9,909 nt of DNA, taken from the NCBI GenBank assembly GCA_035687255.1, contig DASRYI010000414.1, positions 1 to 9,909 of the forward strand. The letters run 5' to 3'. The notes beneath the pieces are model-generated. The model was not told the origin of the DNA. It searched no databases and saw nothing but the letters and a program-made list of their open reading frames with translations. This document shows positions 1 through 7,578 of this stretch, piece after piece (position 1 is the first letter of the stretch; the number at the start of each line of letters is the position of its first letter). The DNA is from JAKEHA01 sp035687255. Its GTDB lineage: Bacteria > Krumholzibacteriota > Krumholzibacteriia > WVZY01 > JAKEHA01. The position numbers and the translations under genes are program-made.

Positions 1-138
1 GCCATGGAGGCCATCGGCCGCCAGCCGGAAGCGTCGGGCAAGATTCAGACCGCGATGATCATCGGCGCCGCCCTCATCGAGGCGCTCACGATCTATGCGC
101 TCGCGACCGTCTTCCTGTTGATGGGCAAGATTCACTAG
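1..138 (+). CDS. atpE: F-type ATP synthase c subunit (3' end only)
   Basis: The window opens inside this gene, and the last 45 codons are read in frame 1 to a TAG at 136-138. They encode the polar loop with the conserved Arg-Gln-Pro (visible residues 7-9), then the second transmembrane helix of the c hairpin carrying the ion-binding carboxylate Glu (visible residue 27) in the context ALIEALTIYAL. The c ring sits in the membrane as part of Fo and carries the translocated ion past subunit a while turning the gamma/epsilon stalk. The residue after the Glu is Ala, then Leu, where Na+-binding c rings usually have Ser and Thr, so proton coupling is more likely. The first helix, with the other possible ligand (Gln), lies outside the window. 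Identification is firm because atpF-H-A-G-D-C follow in order. Confidence 0.95.
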   Translation, partial: AMEAIGRQPEASGKIQTAMIIGAALIEALTIYALATVFLLMGKIH

Positions 139-222
139 TCACCCGGCACGAGCGAGCGGGCGGCACCGGAGGGAGCCCCGGCAACTGAGCGCAGCGACGT
201 TGTTCCAGGGTGGCCGGTGACT
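137..222 (+). repeat. Imperfect inverted repeat in atpE-atpF spacer
   Basis: The 119-nt gap between atpE and atpF is the longest in the operon. AGTCACCCGGC (137-147) pairs with GCCGGTGACT (213-222), with one bulged C, so the two arms would close a long loop. The left arm starts within the atpE stop codon. No T-run follows, so this is not a standard intrinsic terminator. It could protect the 3' end of the c-subunit message or allow partial read-through, which would suit a subunit needed in about 8-15 copies per enzyme. That role is inferred, and chance pairing in GC-rich DNA is possible. Confidence 0.35.
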
Positions 223-245
223 GAACCCGCGAGCAGGTGGGCATC

Positions 246-253
246 GAGGAGAG
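246..253 (+). promoter_or_regulatory. Ribosome binding site of atpF
   Basis: GAGGAGAG ends 4 nt before the ATG at 258; the core GAGGAG (246-251) has a 6-nt spacer. This strong Shine-Dalgarno match decides the atpF start at 258 rather than the in-frame GTG at 237, which lies upstream of it. Confidence 0.8.
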
Positions 254-257
254 TGCA

Positions 258-752
258 ATGAATCTCGATTGGAAAGCATTACTCACACAGGCGCTCGGTT
301 TTCTGATCGTCGTGTGGCTGCTTCGCAAGTACGCGTGGGGCAAACTCCTCGCGTTCACCGAGAAGCGCCGCGAGACCATCGCCGCCGAGTTCGCCAGCAT
401 CGAGAAGTCGAAGGGTGACGTCGACGGACTTCGCAGGAAGTTCGAAGAGGAGCTGGCCGGCATCGAAACCACGCGCCGCGCCCGCATCCAGGAGGCGGTT
501 TCCGACGCGCACCAGATCGCGGGAGAAATCCGCGACGAAGCGCGCAAGGAGGCCATCGCCATGCGGGTCAAGGCGGGCGAGGACATCAACCTCGACATGG
601 ACAAGGCCAACGTGGCGTTTCGTGACGACATGGTGAATGCCGTCATTGGCGCCACCGAGAAGCTCATCCGCACGCGTCTCGACGATGCGCAGCATCGCAC
701 GCTCATCAACCAGTTTCTGGACGAAGTCGGGTCGCGGCCCGCGCGGGGATAG
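258..752 (+). CDS. atpF: F-type ATP synthase b subunit
   Basis: This is the 164-residue peripheral-stalk subunit b, which links subunit a in the membrane to delta and alpha on F1 and resists rotor torque. Residues about 8-22 form the single N-terminal membrane helix (LLTQALGFLIVVWLL), followed by a basic stop-transfer patch. The rest is a long, highly charged helix typical of the b-b coiled coil (many Glu, Lys, Arg and Ala). Length is close to the usual 155-170. The start at 258 is chosen because GAGGAGAG lies just upstream; an in-frame GTG at 237 would add seven residues that do not look like subunit b. The stop is 3 nt before atpH, suggesting coupled translation. Only one b-type gene is visible, so a b2 homodimer is likely. 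Confidence 0.96.
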   Translation: MNLDWKALLTQALGFLIVVWLLRKYAWGKLLAFTEKRRETIAAEFASIEKSKGDVDGLRRKFEEELAGIETTRRARIQEAVSDAHQIAGEIRDEARKEAIAMRVKAGEDINLDMDKANVAFRDDMVNAVIGATEKLIRTRLDDAQHRTLINQFLDEVGSRPARG

Positions 753-755
753 ACA

Positions 756-1304
756 ATGGCAGATACCGGAATCGGCAAGCGATACGCCACGGCGCTGTTC
801 AATGCGGCCGTCGCGGAAGACGTGCTGGACCAGGTCCACGACGACGTGGTGGGGTTCGGCCGTCTGCTGCAGTCCGAACGCCGGTTTGCACGTTTTCTGG
901 CATCGCTCCAGGTCACGACCGAGCAGAAGAAGGACACCGTGGCCCGCGTCATCGCCAACCACGCGTCCGGCCTGTTTGTGAAGTTCATCCAGCTCCTGAT
1001 CGACAAGAAACGCATCACGTCGTTCGACGAAGTGGTGAAGGCCTTCGAGTCGCTCTACGAGGCGCACAACAATATCCTCCGTGTGGACTTCATCACCGCC
1101 GTGCCGCTGGACACCGATCTCGAGCGCAAGGCGAAGGAAATGATCGAGCGTTGGACCGGAAAAACGGTGAAGAGCGTCAAGCATGTCGACCATCGGATCA
1201 TCGGCGGAATGATCATGGTGGCGGGCGACAAGATCATCGACGGAAGCATCCGCAATCGACTGGCCGAGCTGCGCACGCAGCTGCTCGAAGCCAGAGTGAA
1301 TTGA
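756..1304 (+). CDS. atpH: F-type ATP synthase delta subunit
   Basis: This is the 182-residue delta subunit (OSCP equivalent), which caps the alpha3beta3 head and clamps it to the b stalk. The N-terminal helical bundle begins with the family pattern KRYATALFNAA (residues 8-18), which contacts alpha N-termini. The C-terminal domain contains the typical stretch with GG (151-152) leading to IIDGSIRNRL, matching the delta/OSCP signature near the C-terminus. Length is normal (about 175-185). It starts 3 nt after atpF, with GCGGGGA upstream as a modest ribosome site lying within the end of atpF. It is cytoplasmic and part of the same operon as its partners atpF and atpA. Confidence 0.95.
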   Translation: MADTGIGKRYATALFNAAVAEDVLDQVHDDVVGFGRLLQSERRFARFLASLQVTTEQKKDTVARVIANHASGLFVKFIQLLIDKKRITSFDEVVKAFESLYEAHNNILRVDFITAVPLDTDLERKAKEMIERWTGKTVKSVKHVDHRIIGGMIMVAGDKIIDGSIRNRLAELRTQLLEARVN

Positions 1305-1329
1305 TCGAAAGAATGCTGAGGAGTCACTA

Positions 1330-2850
<1,521 letters not shown>

Positions 2851-2870
2851 AGCGCAGCGGAAGAAACTGA

Positions 2871-3782
2871 ATGGCCACGTTACGCGACATCAAACAGCGG
2901 ATCCGCGCGGTTGAGAACATCCGCAAGATCACCAAGGCGATGCAACTCGTCGCCGCGGCCAAGCTCACCCGCGCCCAGAGCCGCGCGCACTCCCTGCGCC
3001 CGTTTGCGGACGAGCTCGATCGTCTGCTGGGCGGGCTCGCGGGCGGTGGCATCGAAGAGCTGGCGGACGCGCCCATCGAGTTCACGTTCGTTCCCGGTGA
3101 ACAGCCGCTGCACACCACCCTGGGGCATATCTTCTCGCAGCACGAGGTGCGCCGCCCCGGGATCGTGGTGGTCACGTCGGACCGCGGGCTGTGCGGTGCG
3201 TTCAACGCCAATCTGATCCGCGAAGCGCACAACTTCATGCGCACTCACAGCGAGATGGACTGCAAGCTGATCACGATCGGCAAGAAGGGCTACACCTTCT
3301 TCCGCCGCCGGTCGACGCCCATCCTCTACCACCGCGTGGGGGTGAGCGATCGCCTGGAGCTCGACGAGATCCGCGAGATCACCGGGCGTCTGCTGGAGCT
3401 CTACGTCAAGGGCGAGGTGGATGCACTCTATTTCATCTACGCACGCTCGATCCGGGCCGCGCTCTACAAGGTGACGACGCAGAAGTTCATGAGCATCCCG
3501 CCCGTGGAAGGCGGCACGACGGATGACACCTACATCATCGAACCGGGGCGCGACGAGCTGTTCGCCAACCTGATACCGCTGTTCGCCACCTCGCAGGTGC
3601 TCTCGGTGCTGGCAGATTCGTTTGCCTCCGCCTACGGCGCCCAGATGACGGCGATGCAGCAGGCCACCAAGAATGCAGACGAGAAGTTGAATGATCTGGT
3701 CATCGAGAGAAACCGCCAGCGTCAGGCGGTCATTACCAAGGAGCTGGCCGAAATTGTCGGCGGCGCCGAAGCGTTGAAGTAA
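2871..3782 (+). CDS. atpG: F-type ATP synthase gamma subunit
   Basis: This is the 303-residue central-shaft subunit, which rotates inside alpha3beta3 and joins it to the c ring through epsilon. The N-terminal helix has the family pattern IRKITKAMQLVAAAKL (residues 17-32). The Rossmann-like foot contains SDRGLCGAFN (103-112). The C-terminal helix ends with the family signature ITKELAEIVGGAEAL. It is some 15 residues longer than common gamma subunits (about 286-290); the extra length lies mainly between residues 62 and 92, before the first core strand. The ribosome site is weak (GGAAG about 8 nt upstream of ATG). It follows atpA by 20 nt. Confidence 0.97.
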   Translation: MATLRDIKQRIRAVENIRKITKAMQLVAAAKLTRAQSRAHSLRPFADELDRLLGGLAGGGIEELADAPIEFTFVPGEQPLHTTLGHIFSQHEVRRPGIVVVTSDRGLCGAFNANLIREAHNFMRTHSEMDCKLITIGKKGYTFFRRRSTPILYHRVGVSDRLELDEIREITGRLLELYVKGEVDALYFIYARSIRAALYKVTTQKFMSIPPVEGGTTDDTYIIEPGRDELFANLIPLFATSQVLSVLADSFASAYGAQMTAMQQATKNADEKLNDLVIERNRQRQAVITKELAEIVGGAEALK

Positions 3783-3793
3783 GCACCCGAAAC

Positions 3794-3803
3794 GGGAGAA
3801 GGA
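3794..3803 (+). promoter_or_regulatory. Ribosome binding site of atpD
   Basis: GGGAGAAGGA lies 5 nt before the ATG at 3809. It favours this start over the in-frame ATG at 3830, and so supports the N-terminal extension of beta. Confidence 0.65.
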
Positions 3804-3808
3804 TCGAG

Positions 3809-5251
3809 ATGAACGTCAGCACGAACGAGATGCCCAGCAAGGCACACGCGGGCACCAGGAGCACGGGCAAGATCGTCCAGGTGATCGGCCCGACCGTCGA
3901 CGTGGAGTTCGCGTCGGGACACCTGCCCGCGATCTACAACGCGCTCAAGATCGTCGACAAGGAGCGCGACATCAACATCACGTGCGAAGTGTCGCTGCAC
4001 GTCGGCGACAACGTGGTGCGTGCCATCTCCATGACCTCCACCGACGGTCTGGTGCGCGGCATGGAAGTCATCGACGAGGGCGCGCCCATCACGGTGCCGG
4101 TGGGTTCGCAGTCGCTGGGACGCATTTTCAACGTGCTGGGCGATGCCATCGACGGCAAGGGCCCCATCGCGGATCCCAAGAAGCGCTACCCCATTCATCG
4201 CGAGCCACCCAAGCTCGAAGACCAGGCGACGGAAGTCGAGCAGCTCGAAACCGGCATCAAGGTCGTGGACCTGCTGGCGCCCTACGCCAAGGGTGGAAAG
4301 ATCGGTCTGTTCGGCGGCGCCGGCGTGGGCAAGACGGTGCTCATTCAGGAGCTCATCCGCAACATCGCCACCGAGCACGGCGGCTTTTCGGTGTTCGCGG
4401 GCGTGGGCGAGCGCACGCGCGAAGGCAACGACCTCTGGCTGGAAATGAATGAGTCGGGCGTGGTGTCGAAGACGTCGCTGGTGTTCGGACAGATGAACGA
4501 ACCGCCCGGCGCGCGTCTGCGCATCGGTCTCACCGGCGTAACCGTGGCGGAGTACTTCCGCGACGAAGAGAACCAGGACGTGCTCCTGTTCATCGACAAC
4601 ATCTTCCGCTTCGTGCAGGCGGGTTCGGAAGTGTCGGCGCTGCTGGGACGCATGCCGTCCGCGGTGGGTTATCAGCCCACGCTGGGCACGGAAATGGGCG
4701 GTCTGCAGGAACGCATCTGTTCCACCAAGAAGGGATCGATCACGTCGGTGCAGGCCATTTACGTCCCCGCCGACGACATCACCGACCCCGCACCGGCCAC
4801 CACTTTCTCGCACCTGGATGCGACCACGGTGCTTTCACGCGCACTCACCGAGCTCGGCATCTACCCCGCAGTGGATCCGCTGGCCTCGACGTCACGCCTG
4901 CTGAGCCCGGCCGTGGTGGGCGAGGAGCATTTCAACGTGGCGCGCCGCGTGCAGGAGATTCTGCAGCGCAACAAGGAGCTGCAGGACATCATCGCAATTC
5001 TGGGTATGGATGAACTGTCGGAAGAGGATCGTCTGGTTGTGAACCGCGCGCGCAAGATTCAGCGCTTCCTGTCACAGCCGTTCTTCGTGGCCGAGGTGTT
5101 CACGGGCACGCCGGGCAAGTACGTCAAGGTGGCCGACACCGTGCGCGGCTTCAAGGAAATCATCGAGGGCCGGCACGACTCGATTCCGGAGCAGGCCTTC
5201 TACATGGCGGGTTCAATCGACGAAGTGGTCGAGCGCGCCAAGAACATGTAA
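3809..5251 (+). CDS. atpD: F-type ATP synthase beta subunit (catalytic)
   Basis: This is the 480-residue catalytic subunit, which makes ATP from ADP and phosphate in the F1 head. Walker A is GGAGVGKT (169-176) with Lys175 and Thr176. The catalytic Glu201 and Arg202 lie in GVGERTREGNDLW, Walker B ends at Asp263 in VLLFIDNIF, and the family segment GRMPSAVGYQPTL follows. The DELSEED lever that touches gamma and epsilon is intact at 401-407. About 16 residues precede the usual N-terminal GKIVQVIGP strand. They are Ser/Thr/Lys-rich and probably flexible. An alternative start at the eighth codon (3830) would shorten this. It follows atpG by 26 nt and is 3 nt from atpC. Confidence 0.98.
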   Translation: MNVSTNEMPSKAHAGTRSTGKIVQVIGPTVDVEFASGHLPAIYNALKIVDKERDINITCEVSLHVGDNVVRAISMTSTDGLVRGMEVIDEGAPITVPVGSQSLGRIFNVLGDAIDGKGPIADPKKRYPIHREPPKLEDQATEVEQLETGIKVVDLLAPYAKGGKIGLFGGAGVGKTVLIQELIRNIATEHGGFSVFAGVGERTREGNDLWLEMNESGVVSKTSLVFGQMNEPPGARLRIGLTGVTVAEYFRDEENQDVLLFIDNIFRFVQAGSEVSALLGRMPSAVGYQPTLGTEMGGLQERICSTKKGSITSVQAIYVPADDITDPAPATTFSHLDATTVLSRALTELGIYPAVDPLASTSRLLSPAVVGEEHFNVARRVQEILQRNKELQDIIAILGMDELSEEDRLVVNRARKIQRFLSQPFFVAEVFTGTPGKYVKVADTVRGFKEIIEGRHDSIPEQAFYMAGSIDEVVERAKNM

Positions 5252-5254
5252 TCC

Positions 5255-5527
5255 ATGGAAGCCACGTTCCAGTTCAAGATGCTTACGCCGACGCGGACCG
5301 CCTTCGAGGGCGAAGTAGTGTCCATCGTCGCGCCGGGCGGCGCCGGGTACCTCGGTATTCTGGCCCACCACGCGCCCATCATCTCGACCCTCAAGGAGGG
5401 CGAGCTCAAGGTGCGTTTCCAGAACAGCCACACCGAAACCTACAAGATCGGCCGCGGGCTTCTGAAGGTGGCGCACAACAGCGCCATCGTGCTCACGGAG
5501 TCGGTGGAAGACCGGGACGGCGAGTAA
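5255..5527 (+). CDS. atpC: F-type ATP synthase epsilon subunit, short form
   Basis: This is a 90-residue epsilon subunit, which binds gamma and the c ring at the foot of the rotor. The whole length matches the N-terminal beta-sandwich domain, with the family motif GYLGILAHHAPI at residues 31-42. The C-terminal helical hairpin, which in common epsilon subunits (about 130-140 residues) can extend into F1 and block ATP hydrolysis, is absent. The stop is followed at once by a terminator, so no lost domain lies downstream. Short epsilons are known in green sulfur bacteria and relatives. The ATG is 3 nt after the atpD stop with no clear Shine-Dalgarno, so translation probably depends on ribosomes finishing atpD. 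Autoinhibition, if any, must use another mechanism (inference). Confidence 0.93.
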   Translation: MEATFQFKMLTPTRTAFEGEVVSIVAPGGAGYLGILAHHAPIISTLKEGELKVRFQNSHTETYKIGRGLLKVAHNSAIVLTESVEDRDGE

Positions 5528-5550
5528 ACACGCGGGCATCCTGCAAACAC

Positions 5551-5584
5551 AAACGCCACGGTGGAAACACCGTGGCGTTTTTTT
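5551..5584. terminator. Intrinsic terminator of the atp operon, probably bidirectional
   Basis: AAACGCCACGGTG (5551-5563) pairs perfectly with CACCGTGGCGTTT (5568-5580) around a GAAA loop (5564-5567), and seven Ts end at 5584. The GAAA tetraloop is of the stable GNRA kind. It begins 23 nt after the atpC stop. Read on the - strand, the same stem is followed by a broken T-run (TTTGTGTTTG), so it can also stop the convergent kinase transcript, whose stop is 24 nt away. Confidence 0.93.
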
Positions 5585-5608
5585 GTCCCGCGGCGGGAGC
5601 AAGCCCGT

Positions 5609-7333
5609 TCAGACGTCCATCGGCGCCACACTGGTCGGCACCGTGCTCGTGCGCGGTTCTGCTCCGTCGGACGGTGTGCGCATCACTTCATCGGTCTCCA
5701 CCGGGATCATGAACGCAAATGTGCTGCCCACGCCCGCCTTGCTCTCCACCCAGATCTTGCCACCGTGCAGCTCGATGATGTGCTTGGCAATCGCCAGCCC
5801 GATTCCCAGCCCGCCGGCGCGGCGCGTCGACGATCCATCCAGCTGGCGGAAGGTATCGAAGATCGTGGCCACACGGTCCTCGGGAATACCGGCGCCGGTG
5901 TCGCTCACCTGCACCACCACCCCTTCCTCACTGCGCCGTGTTGAGACCTCCACCTTGCCGCCCTGGTCGGTGAACTTGACGGCGTTGTGCGCCAGCGACA
6001 ACAGCACCTGGCTGATGCGCTTGTTGTCGATATAGACCACGGGAATCTCGTAACCGGGCTTGAACGACAGGTCGATCCCCTTCTGTGTGGCCGCGGCGGA
6101 CACCTTGGGCCACAGCACGCGAATCACGTCGTGAATGTGCGACAGCGTGAAGCTCAGCATCGTCCCGGATACTTCCAGCTTGGACAGATCGAGCAGGTCG
6201 TTGATGAGCCGCAGCAGGCTCTGGCCGTTTTCGGCGATCACGTCCAGGAAATGCGGACGATCGTCGTCGCTCACCAGCCCGTCGCGCAGGGCTTCCGTGT
6301 AGGCGATGATCACCGAGAGCGGCGTGCGCAGTTCGTGGCTGATGTTGGCCAGAAACTCGGTCTTCATTTCGTCGACTTCGCGCAGGCGCTGGTTGGCGTC
6401 CTGCAGGTTCTTGTTCTGCAGAATGATCTGCTGTTCCAGCATCTTCCGCTGCGAGATGTCGTGCACCAGCACCTGAATGAAGGTGTCGGACTTGACCTCC
6501 ACCAGGTTCGCACTCACGTCGACAAAGATGACACTGCCGTCGCGCCCCACCAGGCGCCGGTCGACGAACGACCGCGCCTTTCCGCTCATGATGTTGACGA
6601 AATCGCGCCGCGCCTGGAACTGGTCTTCGGTGTGGAACAGGTCGAAGTAGGACTTGCGCAGCAGGTCTTCTTCCTTGAATCCGAGCACATCGCAGCACTG
6701 CCGGTTCACTTCCACCAGCCGGCCGGTGTTGCGGTCGACGAGCATGATGATGTCACTGGCATTGCGCTGCAGGGTCCGGTAGCGCTCGCCCAGATCCTTG
6801 GCTTCCTCCAGGAGGAGCGCGTGTTCGATCGCACCGCTGGCGATGTTCGCGCAGTTGACCAGTTTTTCCAGGTCGCTGTCGGTGAGTGAGTTGGCCTCGC
6901 GGCGGCCCACGTTGAGCGTGCCGATGACGCGCCCGCGTGCAATCAGCGGCGCCACCATGTCGCTGCCCAGCGGGTCGTCGGCCACGGCGGCCACGAAACG
7001 CGGATCGTTGGTGGCGTCGGGGCGGAGCACGGCGCGCCGGTGCGTGCACACCCACCCCAGCAGCGTGCGTTCGTCGAGCGGCACCTGCCGGCCTTCGATG
7101 GCGGCGGGATCACCCGACGGACACTGTACGAAGCGGATGACCAGCAGCTTTCCATCCGCCGACACCAGGGCCACGCTGGCGCAATCGAACTCGATCAGTT
7201 GCCCCAGCTCGCGCGTGATCGCGGCCAGAATATCGTCGAGACGGGTGTGCTGCAGGATGGTTCCGGCAATGCGGACCATGGCCAGAAGCTCTGCATTGAG
7301 TCGGGTCGCGGTGGTCTCGTCGCGGTTGGTCAT
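5609..7333 (-). CDS. Soluble GAF-PAS sensor histidine kinase
   Basis: This is a 574-residue cytoplasmic sensor kinase. A GAF domain (about 20-175) is followed by a PAS domain (about 185-293), a coiled-coil linker (about 294-325), a HisKA dimerisation domain with phosphoacceptor His333 in FLANISHELRTPLS, and a HATPase_c domain. The ATP site has the N box with Asn450 (AHNAVKFT), G1 with Asp478 (DTGAGIPED), an F-box-like IFDTFRQLD and G2 GLGIGLAI (508-515). The last 25 or so residues are Ser/Thr/Pro-rich and look disordered. There is no membrane segment or signal peptide, so the signal is probably internal. The ligand is not predictable; neither sensor domain shows an obvious haem or flavin motif to me. 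The ATG at 7333 is the first in-frame start after an in-frame TAG 12 nt upstream and has no good ribosome site. No response regulator is adjacent. Confidence 0.93.
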   Translation of the reverse strand: MTNRDETTATRLNAELLAMVRIAGTILQHTRLDDILAAITRELGQLIEFDCASVALVSADGKLLVIRFVQCPSGDPAAIEGRQVPLDERTLLGWVCTHRRAVLRPDATNDPRFVAAVADDPLGSDMVAPLIARGRVIGTLNVGRREANSLTDSDLEKLVNCANIASGAIEHALLLEEAKDLGERYRTLQRNASDIIMLVDRNTGRLVEVNRQCCDVLGFKEEDLLRKSYFDLFHTEDQFQARRDFVNIMSGKARSFVDRRLVGRDGSVIFVDVSANLVEVKSDTFIQVLVHDISQRKMLEQQIILQNKNLQDANQRLREVDEMKTEFLANISHELRTPLSVIIAYTEALRDGLVSDDDRPHFLDVIAENGQSLLRLINDLLDLSKLEVSGTMLSFTLSHIHDVIRVLWPKVSAAATQKGIDLSFKPGYEIPVVYIDNKRISQVLLSLAHNAVKFTDQGGKVEVSTRRSEEGVVVQVSDTGAGIPEDRVATIFDTFRQLDGSSTRRAGGLGIGLAIAKHIIELHGGKIWVESKAGVGSTFAFMIPVETDEVMRTPSDGAEPRTSTVPTSVAPMDV

Positions 7334-7408
7334 GGCTGATGACTACGCATTGTTCCCGGGTGAGGCGCGTTTCGCCGCGCCGTTGCCTGAAATTCCGGGA
7401 CGGAACTC

Positions 7409-7424
7409 TGCACGAAATGTTCCA
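7409..7424 (-). promoter_or_regulatory. Candidate sigma-54 (-24/-12) promoter for the histidine kinase
   Basis: On the - strand the sequence TGGAACATTTCGTGCA matches the sigma-54 consensus TGGCACR-N4-TTGCW at all but two conserved positions, with the essential GG and GC exactly 10 nt apart. The predicted transcript would start near 7398, leaving about 65 nt of leader before the kinase ATG. If correct, the kinase needs an enhancer-binding activator. This is a single motif match in a short intergenic region, so it remains a candidate. Confidence 0.42.
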
Positions 7425-7437
7425 TTGAATACGGAAA

Positions 7438-7499
7438 GGGCGGCGCGAAACACGCGGCCGTGCGGCCCGGGAATGCACGGGCCGGGCCCGGCGCCGCCC
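7438..7499. repeat. Nested GC-rich dyad between the divergent genes
   Basis: GGGCGGCGC (7438-7446) and GCGCCGCCC (7491-7499) form a perfect 9-bp inverted repeat. Inside lie alternative stems: GGCCCG (7464-7469) with CGGGCC (7478-7483), and GGCCGTGC (7456-7463) with GCACGGGCC (7475-7483, one bulge). The perfect palindrome CCGGGCCCGG is at 7482-7491. The element sits upstream of both proposed promoters, where a regulator or an upstream activating site would be expected. The region is very rich in G and C, so some pairing is expected by chance. Confidence 0.45.
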
Positions 7500-7507
7500 G
7501 TCGCACA

Positions 7508-7536
7508 TTGTCCGCATCGTAACTATGTGTTAGACT
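7508..7536 (+). promoter_or_regulatory. Candidate sigma-70-type promoter with extended -10
   Basis: TTGTCC (7508-7513) and TAGACT (7531-7536) are separated by exactly 17 nt, and TG at 7528-7529 gives an extended -10. Both hexamers match the consensus at four of six positions. The predicted start is about 7540-7543, driving the glycosyltransferase operon. This AT-richer patch stands out from its GC-rich surroundings. Confidence 0.5.
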
Positions 7537-7545
7537 GTCATTTCT

Positions 7546-7564
7546 ATGCGCCGCCCGGGCGCAT
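7546..7564 (+). promoter_or_regulatory. Hairpin/palindrome at the transcript start
   Basis: ATGCGCC (7546-7552) and GGCGCAT (7558-7564) are perfect 7-bp arms around a 5-nt loop. It lies just after the predicted transcription start and 14 nt before the ATG at 7579. As RNA it would cap the 5' end and hide the in-frame ATG at 7546; as DNA it could be an operator overlapping the start site. Both roles are inferred. Confidence 0.4.
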
Positions 7565-7578
7565 GGACATCACGCTGT

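Noticed and set aside
237..257. GTG start at 237 for atpF
   Set aside because: The strong ribosome site at 246-253 lies downstream of this GTG, and the ATG at 258 gives the normal subunit b N-terminus.
5528..5608. A lost C-terminal domain of epsilon caused by frameshift
   Set aside because: The terminator begins 23 nt after the stop and there is no room for, or trace of, a helical domain in any frame.
5987..6889. A 300-codon plus-strand open frame inside the histidine kinase
   Set aside because: It is antisense to the conserved PAS and kinase motifs, with composition typical of a shadow frame.
7402..7423. Inverted repeat GGAAC/GTTCC, with extra TTCC and GGAA half-sites nearby (7393-7436), as a repressor operator
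   Set aside because: The arms are short and the half-site spacing is irregular. The right arm coincides with the -24 element of the better supported sigma-54 match.
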